Positions 1 to 8,747 of a stretch of DNA of 23,613 nucleotides are shown here, piece by piece. The translations under genes and the position numbers were made by a program. How positions within the stretch are numbered: the stretch's first letter is position 1; each line of letters starts with the position of its first letter. Origin of the DNA: Pelargonium cotyledonis (taxonomy: Eukaryota; Streptophyta; Magnoliopsida; Geraniales; Geraniaceae); assembly GCA_036897625.1 (NCBI GenBank), contig JAYMTA010000858.1, positions 1-23,613 on the forward strand, written 5' to 3'. Below the pieces are notes generated by a model that did no database searches, was not told the origin of the DNA, and was given only the letters and a program-made list of their open reading frames with translations.

Positions 1-1126
1 GGTAAAAAAATTAGGGTTCTAAAATCTGAAAATGATAATTTATATAGGGAGTTTAGGGTTGGTTAGAACTTAACTATGGTTAGGTTAGATTTAAATTATA
101 GTTAGGTTAATAATATTATAATAATGATAATAATAATTGTTTATTTATTATTTTATTTTCATTAACAACGAATGTGGTTGCACTATTTATAGTGACTTAC
201 CGGATTATTTTACCAAACAAACTGATTTAGTGTAGCACCAACTTACCGGAACTTTCAGCAACTTAAAGTTTTCATCACCTACTTACCGAAAATTACCGAC
301 ACGATCTACACTAAACAAACAAGTCATTAATTCTCTTATAAATTATAAGTTACAAGACAGCTCGCCACATGTCGTCGTGGTGCTCGGTTGTTGGAAGAGT
401 GAGGTATGCTCCCGCTCCCACTCCCACATATCAAGGTTTTAGACTTCGTATGCCTAGACAATTGTGCGAGTAATATGGCCAAAGATCACGATGGTTATTA
501 ATGAGAAACTTGCCAATTGGTAAAATTAATCTTACCGAGTTTTTGATGGGATGAATTTGTCCATCACAATTGGGGTATGTACATCCATCATAGACACAAA
601 TTACAATAATATCCATGAGTAATTGATTGTGTTATGATAGAACTCATTACGTGGATTCTTTAATTGATGACAGTAGAAATAAGCTTTTCTCAATGGAGTT
701 TTATTACTACTTATGTATATACTTTTTAATTTTTCCTTTCTTAGGAATCATCAATAAAAAGTATTTAATTGCTGATAATAAATAAAAAAGAAATAAGGAG
801 CGTGTGATTGCGAAATCATCTATAGACATACTTAAGAAAAATAAATCAATGTTGTTGCAGATCACTTGGCCAATATGCATTCTTCTTTTGTTGATATATA
901 TTGTTTCTTCTTAACCCGCTTGTATGTTGTAGTAATCTTTCGAACAATAACATTTTCGGCATAACAGTCTAGCGAGATTCTAATTTTATTATATAATTTT
1001 TTCGTATTTTCGTAAAGATGAAAGTCAACTAACATAGAGACGTAATGTTATACATAGGCATACATTGCTCTCATGCATTTTTTTTTTCTTGAGGATTGTT
1101 ATTGCATTATTGCATTTTCTCATGTA
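1..1126. other. Non-genic AT-rich stretch (possible NPF intron 1)
   Basis: No convincing coding sequence on either strand. The only structure seen is a set of ACTTACCG(G) motifs around 194-290 and a 10-bp perfect inverted pair (TTTAGTGTAG at 226-235, CTACACTAAA at 306-315), suggesting a decayed fold-back element. If the NPF gene is intact, this is its first intron. Confidence 0.5.
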
Positions 1127-1390
1127 CTCCCTCCGTCTCAAAATAAGTGTCTTGTTTGTCTAAATTTTTATCCCAAAATGAGTGTCTTGTTTCTATTTTT
1201 ATGTTACTATATTATTGTTCTTCCCATAGTACTCTTATCACTTATGCACATGGTTAAATCTGCACATGGGGTGCACATGGGGTGTAGGTGGAGAAAGTGA
1301 GAGTTATATTGGAAACACACTAAATTATCTTGTAATTCTTAATTTTTACAAAAAAATAGAAACAAAACACTCATTTTAGGACGGAGTGAG
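1127..1390. mobile_element. Stowaway-type MITE (Tc1/mariner), copy A
   Basis: 264-bp element starting CTCCCTCCGTCTCA and ending GGACGGAGTGAG, its inverted counterpart, flanked by TA on both sides (1125-1126, 1391-1392). The CTCCCTCCGT terminus with a TA target duplication is diagnostic of plant Stowaway MITEs. The interior contains a short duplication of GCACATGGGGT (near 1261-1282) that the sister copy at 22390-22642 lacks. It has no coding capacity; mobilisation would need a mariner-like transposase elsewhere in the genome. Confidence 0.88.
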
Positions 1391-1406
1391 TATCTCTATT
1401 GATGAT

Positions 1407-1454
1407 GGAGGTTATACACACGTCTTGTCTGGAGGTTATACACACGTCTTGTCT
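1407..1454. repeat. Perfect 24-bp tandem duplication
   Basis: GGAGGTTATACACACGTCTT plus GTCT occurs twice head to tail (1407-1430, 1431-1454) with no mismatch, 16 bases beyond the right end of the Stowaway element. Identity implies a recent slippage or repair event. Confidence 0.9.
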
Positions 1455-1864
1455 CAAGGCTAAAATGAAAATCCTTAATTCGCTATAGCACCATAGCAAT
1501 AACATGACATATTATTAAGTTTAAGTCATATTTTTTTAACAAATATAATATGAGTTAGATTCTGAATATCAATATACTATTTCCAATCTTCTAAAATTAT
1601 ATTAAAAAAAGAAGAAGTGGAAGTGCTCCTACAAATAAAAGTATATATATATAAAAGGTGGGATTGAGAATCATGATATAACATTTTTATATTGTGCAAA
1701 GGCAAACATATAATCAAGAATAAAAAGAAGGTATAGAAAGGTGGATCATGTGGAGGAAAAAAGTATAGAGGATCTCTACATAATTCCATGTGACTTGTTG
1801 TAAACTACCCATAATTTTAATTATTATATTCCTCATTTCTCATTCCATAACAGGTTATTATTAT

Positions 1865-2084
1865 GAGTAAAATGTATATTAGTTGACTGATATAAAGTTA
1901 TATCAGTTGCAATTTAACAAAGTCAATGAGGTGATGACACCTCATTTAAAATCACTTATACCCACTCAAGTGAATTTGTGGGAGCGGAACGACCCGTCCG
2001 GATCCATGATTGTAAATGAGGTGTCATCACATTATTAGTTTAACTGACATAACTATATATCAATCAACTGATAAACATTATCCC
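1865..2084. mobile_element. MITE with long terminal inverted repeats, possibly Mutator-like
   Basis: About 220 bp with inverted arms of roughly 75 bp: the left arm (AGTTGACTGATATAAAGTTA..., with GGTGATGACACCTCATTTA further in) pairs with the reverse complement of the right arm (CAGTTGATTGATATATAGTT..., with TGTGATGACACCTCATTTAC). The pairing continues outward to GAGTAAAATG at the left end and CATTATCCC at the right end. Flanks are TTATTATTA-like on both sides (1855-1864, 2085-2094), compatible with a 9-10 bp target duplication as in Mutator-like elements, but the right flank is a TTA microsatellite, so this is uncertain. The unpaired centre holds GGGAGCGGAACGACCCGTCC. Confidence 0.7.
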
Positions 2085-2094
2085 TTATTATTAT

Positions 2095-2551
2095 TATTAT
2101 TTTTTATCAAAAGTAATTGGACTTTATTATTGCTCCTGCTCTGCTTAATTTAATGTTCAAAAGGCAATCAATCATGCAAAAACAGAGCGAGTTCATGAAT
2201 ATATATTTGTTATTTTGACTTCCATCAATAAAATTTAAACTAAATAAATAAAAAACAAACAATTGTGAATGATTCTTTGAAGATCCTTTGTATCTAACTA
2301 GCTAATACAGATAATGGTGTTAAATATACATAAACTCCACTTCTGCGTGAATAATGCATGCACTTGTATAAACCCTAGCTAAGCTAAACTGTACTGTATC
2401 TTTATCGTAATCATATCATCGTATATGCGTGATACAACTACTAAGTTAACTATAATTTTGTTATCGTTAACAAATTCAAACATGTTCAGCTCATGCTAGC
2501 TTTCATGGAAGAAACTAAACAACGTAAGTTTATAGAGACGGAGAGACAGAC
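2095..2551. other. Non-genic AT-rich stretch next to the NPF exon
   Basis: No recognisable exon or repeat apart from A/T-rich runs. If NPF is intact this is the 5' part of intron 1. Confidence 0.5.
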
Positions 2552-2645
2552 CTAGAATAAGAGCCGCCGGAACCCAACCGCCGGTTTTGGTCCGGTCGGC
2601 GGGGAAGCCCTTGTGATCGACGGCATCACCAACTGTCCAACTCAT
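2552..2645 (-). CDS. NPF6.2: First coding exon of an NPF6.2 (NRT1.4)-like nitrate transporter; rest of gene not in view
   Basis: The reverse strand encodes 31 codons plus one base, starting MSWTVGDAVD, continuing with the PADRTKTGGW block and ending ...PAALIL. PAD(R/K)SKTGGW followed by a short hydrophobic run is the signature N-terminus of the NPF (NRT1/PTR) proton-coupled transporters, and the SWTV-DAVD start most resembles NPF6.2/NRT1.4, a low-affinity nitrate transporter of petiole and vein cells. The exon ends CTA G|GTCTGT, a donor at the place where many NPF genes have intron 1, just before the conserved (G)IE-x-ER helix. The ATG is the first in-frame one and matches the family's short N-terminus. 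No exon 2 is visible in 1-2551 on this strand, so the rest (about 560 residues expected) lies beyond the window edge after a long intron, or the copy is truncated. Family assignment is firm; the subfamily is inferred from about 31 residues. Confidence 0.8.
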
Positions 2646-2941
2646 CTTCCCCTCCTATATATGTATAATATAACAGAAAAATTATAATCTTGAAACTAAA
2701 CATTGGTGTATATATATATATAAACATGAAAATACATGCCATTCATGACCAAACATGTAAAATATTAGACAAGTAGTACAAACCATTTTCCAATATGTGA
2801 AGGAACTAGCTTGTTGGTTGAAATGGGTGATGAATAATGAGAAAGGAAAGGTTAGGAAGGTAGCTATGGAACTCTCTTAACTTTGGTTGGTTTGTGAAGT
2901 GTCCTAGTTATGTTTATAAGGAAATGTGTGACAAGTGAAGG

Positions 2942-2949
2942 CTTTTATA
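2942..2949 (-). promoter_or_regulatory. Putative TATA box of the NPF6.2-like gene
   Basis: TATAAAAG on the minus strand about 300 bases upstream of the NPF start codon. It would give a leader of roughly 265 bases. Placement is inferred from sequence alone, and an intron in the leader cannot be excluded. Confidence 0.4.
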
Positions 2950-3847
2950 GGCAAACCAAAGAGGCAGTTCATGTATTAGAGCTAGTTTAAAAAGTGACCC
3001 ACCTCCACTATAGGGTTTCAGACAGATCATCACTAACACACACATATATTAATATATTATATACATATATGAGAAAAAAGAATATCTTTGGACCAAAAAA
3101 AAGCAAGAGGTGGAATACCACAAAGAGAAAGTGTACCTAATAAAAATGAAGTTTTTGTATTTGACATATTTATTGGTTGAGACTATCAGCTAATGAATAA
3201 TGGCAATGAGATGATGATGTCACACCATCAAATAACATTCATACCCGTCCTAATAAATTTGTAGGAGCGAAACGTCCGCCTAGATTTATTTTGTTTGTCT
3301 CTTGGATGATCAGAGTCTCATGCAATAAATTATGGCTGAGATTTCGGGCAGTATATGTATATATTTTGATCAAAAGGGTAGTGTGTAGCAGTAAAGGATT
3401 AGGTCTAACGCAATTTTAAATGGAAGATTCTAGTTAATAGTAGTCTGATTAAACCCTTTGTGTGTGTGTGTTTTCTTTTAAATTATCATGTAGATATTTG
3501 TAGGAGAAAATGAGAAAAGTTGATGTTGATTTGGGGAAGGGCTATGGAAAATGTGTGTATATGTGGAATGTTGAGCATCTAATAGCCAGTGTATTCACTC
3601 ACTACTCTTTCTCCTTTGTACAAGGACTTAGGTTTAACAAGGAAGTTGTAAGTCTGTAACCAATGATTATGGGGATTTAGATATATGTAGCTACGTACTA
3701 GCTATGTGCGTTTAGTTTTTGCACTTAGACTTTTCTATTATTTTACTATAAAAAAATGAATGCAAGACACCCTAATTTGGACACATACGAGTATTTATTT
3801 ATGCAAATACGAGGGAGGAAAACAAGTCGGATCACCAGCTAATTAAG
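2950..3847. other. Intergenic DNA upstream of the NPF gene
   Basis: No gene is visible. It contains the half-copy of the long-TIR MITE (listed separately) and short TG/TA microsatellites (around 3460 and 3056). Confidence 0.6.
3168..3292. mobile_element. Decayed partial copy of the long-TIR MITE
   Basis: CAATGAGATGATGATGTCAC, then CATACCCGTCCTAATAAATT and GTAGGAGCGAAACGTCCGCC, track the interior of the 1865-2084 element (CAATGAGGTGATGACACCTC, TATACCCACTCAAGTGAATT, GTGGGAGCGGAACGACCCG) in the same order and orientation. The right arm is not recognisable, so this is a fragment. Confidence 0.6.
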
Positions 3848-3962
3848 ACCCGTAAATGACCGCTCAGTGATAAAGGACATGGGGGTGCAGAGACAAGCAT
3901 GAAATTTGCCTAGAAGCAGCTACTCTTGAAAGAGTGCGTAATAGCTCATCCATTGAGCGATA
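3848..3962 (+). other. Nuclear insertion of plastid DNA: diverged fragment of plastid 23S rRNA (rrn23)
   Basis: The stretch contains TGACCGCTCAGTGATAAAGG, GGGGTGCAGAGACA, then TTTGCCTAGAAGCAGC and GAAAGAGTGCGTAATAGCTC in the order found in plant chloroplast 23S rRNA (the block equivalent to about E. coli 23S position 1050-1110). Compared from memory with the plastid gene it has several substitutions, for example AGCTACTC where AGCCACCC is expected and CATCCATTGAGCG where CACTGATCGAGCG is expected. It is only about 115 bases of a roughly 2.8-kb gene, so it is an inert NUPT fragment, not a working rRNA. A mitochondrial origin by way of plastid DNA is possible. Confidence 0.82.
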
Positions 3963-6841
3963 AAAAATAGTAACTATCAAAAGAAACATTACACTAATCT
4001 TGAACCTACTTAGGTAGAAAGAGAAACCACATGCACTTTCTTTGAAATTACAGATCAAATGTGCAGGTAGTTCTTGTTTTGTTTTTCTCCAACTATCCAT
4101 TTTTGGTAAAAGGAAGATGCATTTTTGTGTTTTAATTGTGGGTAGTGACACCACCTTCTTAGTTCATATGACTTTTAATCCATTGACAAATGCTAGATAT
4201 TGTGAGCAATATACATGTGCTCTTGTAATGTTCTTATACACATGTTCATGAACAATCTTTATCATTGGAATTGAACCCACCACCAGCAAGAACATATGAG
4301 TCGAAAAAAAGTCAAGTAACAACCCTAGAAAATGACTTGTTTCGTTGTCAAGAACCTTTCCAAATTTACCAAGAACTTTTGTATACATGTATCAACAATA
4401 TTATGGTAAATATTCACATGCACCATGCATATAGATAGCTACAACTTTTGATGTATATTTACGATGAGTGGTGTCGGCAAGAAAAAGTAGGGGATTGAAT
4501 TAGAAGCTAGCAATGTCAAATCCATGTGGACTTGGAGAATCAATGAGTTGACTTTAAAATAATTGCAACAAGTTGATTGTTTGAGTTGACAACAAAGCTT
4601 ATCTCCATATCTCTGGGTCCTTCTTGGATTGAAGGTGGAGCAACAAAAAATGCAAAATAATTAAGCTCCTCGTGGATGTATATATATATATATATATTGT
4701 GGAGAGCTAGTGAGTGAGTACAGTATAAATACTATAGACCATAATACCAACAGACAATAATGGGAATTGAGATTTGGAGATAGATAGGGCACTAGCAAAT
4801 TAAAATTAAACAAGAATTAGAGAGCAACATGCAACATGAGGGAAAAGAAAAAGAAAGTGAAGGCATGTCCAATATCAGTGTCAATGGCACTCCTGAGAAG
4901 CTGGCAAAACACCCATTAGCCAGCAATTCTTCATGGGTCCTATATGTCTCTCTCCCACTATTCCACTTACTCTAATATACATCCAACACAACAACATTTC
5001 ATTAATTTGTTTTTTGAAGAACAACCCTATATTTTGCATGATTGATCTCCACCCCCTCTCTTTCTTCCCTTCTAGATCTATGTGCAATCATGTTGTTCAA
5101 TGGCCTAGTTTGATGTATGATTCTATGTATCACCTCTCGTTTATCATGAGTCGCCTTAATCGTGAAACGATACACGAAATGTTAGAATTTTAAAGTTTGA
5201 AACAGTAGAATATAAAAACATTTAATAATGACATGAGTAATTAAACAATTCTCAATCTTAACGTAGAACAAATGTCCCTCTAACACATCGGCGGTTGCGG
5301 TGGACTCCCTTTTGACTGTGGGAAGGTCCTGCAAAACTATGCTTATATTAACTCAACTTGTGTACTAATAGTATCAATTCTTTTCTCCACCTCTCTCTCA
5401 TCTTCCCATTAGGTGTGATCTTCCATTCCTATATAAGGGAGGGGTCCTTTGCTTTCCTTCTCGGGGGCCTAATAAGCCCAACAATTTTCTCATTTGGTTC
5501 GTTAGCATTCCACTTTCCACGACCGCTACTAAAGTAGTGCTTTCTAGTAACTTAATTCGAAATATTGTGCTTTTTTTATGTGAAACAATATAATTACTCG
5601 TTAGGATAAAAATGAGACAGCTATGATAAATGTGTTGACAAAAATAGTGGGTGAAAAATTGAGTTGTCACCTCAACTATACATGGACTATCTCGTATGTA
5701 CCCATATTTTTTTGGTTTATACCATGAAATTTCTGAACGGGCTCGCATACTCGCGTTTGACAATCATTGTTCATATTCACATGTACTAATTTCTTCACAT
5801 ATATATTGTGAGCAAACACAATGCATAGGATGTATTTTGTTGCCCTAGAAATCTTGACTACCATATCAATATATTCAAAGGTGTTAATTACTAATTGGGA
5901 TTATCCCTTTGGCATGCTTTTTCATCCTTATAATATAAACCACAAACAGAGATTTATTGGTCCATCCGATATTTTTATATAGTATATATTAAGCATGATC
6001 TTGGATATATCTTCATGTTTGATTTCATATTTAAATATTAACCTGCTAAAATCACTAACATGTACTTGCTATTGTACTGTTACCACATTTTTTAAACATG
6101 TGCCAATTAAATTAATAAATTATACTGTATATGCTTTTGCTTTCCTAATCCCTCTTTTGTATGATAAATTAATTGCATACACAGATTTGTAAATTTGTAG
6201 CAACACAACATATAAAAAGCATGTTAGTGGGAGACCTTGTTTGGAAGGGGAGAAAAAGCAAAAGAATCTCTGAGAAAATATTGAAAAATATGCCTAATAC
6301 AGAAAGTCATGTTCAAGTGTTTCTCTTCCTTTCCACTGTAAATTATTAACATGTGTAAAGTGAATCTCCATTATATTACATACACTAAAATAGAGACCAT
6401 CACATGCATGCCTGATATCATTTTTATGGTAAAATGTGATTCTCTTTCATGGAAAAACAAAATGGGTAATATATGACAGATGTCACATATGTATGGTCGA
6501 ATTGGGTCGATAGAATCAGAGCATACTTTAAAAACTATTTGAATCGATAAAAAGATGATGAACATTCTGAAAATAATTCAGATGGCAGACAGATTTAAAC
6601 AAAGAAATCTCATTAGGAAAGCCATCGCAGCATTAGCTTGAAGCATAATAGTTCATGCCGAGATGTAGCAAATATAGGCAAATGTTTTCCTGACTCAATA
6701 TCACATAATAATCGCATCTTAAAACTAAAATCTTATCCTAGTGGCACAACAACTTCATCAGTCAAAGCCTCTAAAGGAGTGACCACCACGATCCAAGAGA
6801 CCCATCACACCGAAATAAACTAGTCCATAGTACTTTGAAAT
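3963..6841. other. Long intergenic region between the NPF promoter side and SNU13
   Basis: About 2.9 kb with no supportable gene. Open frames of 96 and 121 codons lack family resemblance and look like chance. It holds a TA microsatellite (about 4679-4698), a promoter-like CTATATAAGGGAGG at about 5430 that might be a decayed LTR, and a GGCTCGCATACTCGCGTTTG motif (5739-5758) related to sequence near 22984-23020. The last 200 or so bases before 6842 should include the SNU13 3' UTR. Confidence 0.5.
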
Positions 6842-8355
6842 TTAAATCAAGAGCTTCTCAATGCCATCCTGAAAATGTGACATAATAACAGGATTAACTT
6901 CAACGCACATCCCAAAATTTCTAATAGCAATAAATCGCAAATGAATGTACCTTGAGTTGTTGTATCTGAGATTTCAATTGGCTAGCCTCATTAGTTGTAA
7001 CAGAACATGCAATAACAGGTCTTGTGACTCCACATGCCCGACCAAGTGCTTGCTTTGAAGGGACAAATACGTAAGGCACATTCTGAAAAGAAAAAAAACA
7101 TATATAATGGTTAACATAGTGAAATGGCTCTACAATAAGGAATTACAGAGAAAAGCCAAAAAAACTAGTTCTGAAGATTATATAGCAAAGAAACCCTAAA
7201 ACTCTACTATTAAGACTCCAGCAGCGTACAGTCAATAAAGATGAACCATTGCAAATTTTGATGATGATGTCATTTCATGATCCTATCTTTATATAGGAGA
7301 GTATTCACCATAGGTCATTAAAGATGAAACATAAAATTCTGACGTTTTAGGCCAAAGAGATATAGCTTTTGTAAGTATTAAGGTTTCTAACTCAAGCCAA
7401 ACTGCTTCACACAAACAGAATTATATGCAATACCCCGCAAAAAGATTGATGACAAAATACACTGCACTAACCTAAAGCTAAACATATAACGATCACTAGA
7501 GACATGTTCCAAGATTTGAATTTGCAAACTATTGATGAATTATATGAACTTGTTTACTAGAATATTACCAATGAAATCAGGAGTTCAGTGCTCATGTCAT
7601 GTACAATCATTAAATAAACCCAACTACATTAATAATACCAGATTATTAGCACACAATGACCATCTCATATGCAATACACGTAATGCTCAAATTGATTCTA
7701 GTGGTACCATTTCTGATGCGCCACAAATTGAGCACCTTCACATACCAAACACATCCCAATGAGATAGAACTCAGAATCATTTTCCATTTCATTCCATAGC
7801 ATCAGGCAAAGCTTGCTAACTAAAAACAAGATACTTCTAAACTACAGCTTCCTAGGCAACACACCATATTCATATATCAAACAAACCACACAATTTATAT
7901 CAAAGTACCTTGTCCTCCGCTAACAGGGGAAGGTGCAAAAGGATCTCGAGCGGCTCAGAATCCGCGGCCATCACAACGAACTCCGAAATACCCCTGTTAA
8001 GGGTCTTCGTAGCTGAAATCATCAAGCCCAGAAAACAAAATCAAAGATACATTCAATTACACATGAAGTCCCTGCAAGTTCATATAAAATAAAGACCACA
8101 CCTTCATTGGCGCCCTTTTTGAGCTGCTTGTAGTTGGCAGCTTGCTGAACAAGATCGAGTATCGTTATCGTGAGCTGCGAATCTGCCAATGGGTAGGCTT
8201 TTGGGTTCACTGCCTGCAAAAAATTGAATACACAGACATGTCAACACCACATAGATACACACACAAAACCAGCAAAAACAAAACCAGATACTTTCTATAT
8301 AACTAAATTGAATTCAGAGAGAAAGAGAGAGAGAGAGAGAGTATCAGAATACCAT
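6842..8355 (-). CDS. SNU13: SNU13 / NHP2-like protein 1 (15.5K), L7Ae family
   Basis: Five coding exons on the minus strand: 8353-8355, 8102-8213, 7909-8012, 6951-7082, 6842-6868 (378 bases, 125 residues), all introns GT-AG with consistent phases. The protein binds kink-turn RNA in U4 snRNA (nucleating the U4/U6.U5 tri-snRNP) and in box C/D snoRNAs (guiding 2'-O-methylation), so it acts in the nucleus and nucleolus. The L7Ae core is intact: [20 protein letters not shown] (20-39), [17 protein letters not shown] (40-56), [16 protein letters not shown] (58-73), [18 protein letters not shown] (75-92), ending EKLLI. Length matches the family (Arabidopsis 128). It lacks the TGE that follows Met1 in Arabidopsis because exon 1 codes only ATG. 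The start is fixed by the exon-intron fit; reading on into intron 1 stops after two codons. It is divergent from SEC11 with a shared promoter. Confidence 0.96.
8317..8341. repeat. GA/CT microsatellite in SNU13 intron 1
   Basis: A run of GAGA, with one GAAAG interruption, lies just inside intron 1 on the donor side, so the SNU13 pre-mRNA has a CU-rich tract about 12 bases after the start codon. CT-rich tracts near plant transcription starts often act as core-promoter elements. Confidence 0.85.
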
Positions 8356-8747
8356 TGCTGTGTGATTGATCTGTGAAGGCACGAGACAGAGAGAGGCTAG
8401 GGTTTTGGAGCAGAAACAGAGACCGTGAGTTAGGGTTTAAGAGAAGCTCTCTGGATCATCACGAACTCGATATATGGATGATATGGGCCGAGACGGGTCC
8501 GGTTCGGACCAGATAGACGTAAAGCCCATTTTTTTTAAGATCAACAAAACCCAATTAAAATATAGTGGGGCCACATTTTTACACGCGGCGGGATTGGATT
8601 GGATGGACTACGCTGAGATGGGACCTACAATTTAGACTACAAGAGCTAAAAAAAATTAGATTTTTTGAAACTTGCCAAATAAATACCAGAATCGAATTCG
8701 AAGCAGAGCACAGAAATCGGCGAGTACGGACAGTGGTGGAGAAGAAA
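8356..8747. promoter_or_regulatory. Shared bidirectional promoter of SNU13 (-) and SEC11 (+)
   Basis: Only 392 bases separate the two start codons. On the SNU13 side lie AAACCCTAG (8398-8406, minus) and a perfect telo-box AAACCCTAA (8430-8438, minus), near site II-type motifs TGGGCC (8484-8489) and AGCCCA (8523-8528). Telo-box plus site II is the known signature of plant ribosome/RNP and meristem-active housekeeping genes. Co-expression of the pair is an inference. Confidence 0.75.

Noticed and set aside
3864-4154. 96-codon open frame on the minus strand
   Set aside because: It overlaps the plastid 23S rRNA-like fragment on the opposite strand and shows no protein-family pattern.
4620-4645. 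TCTTGGATTGAAGGTGGAGC resembles the miR159/miR319 mature sequence
   Set aside because: The match breaks in the last third and no complementary star arm is found within about 200 bases on either side, so no precursor hairpin can be drawn.
5398-5763. 121-codon open frame on the minus strand
   Set aside because: No recognisable domain, composition like intergenic DNA, and it includes a dispersed repeat motif.
7260-7345. Possible intronic box C/D snoRNA in SNU13 intron 3 (TGATGATG...CTGA)
   Set aside because: The boxes lie on the strand opposite to the host gene and no terminal stem brings them together.
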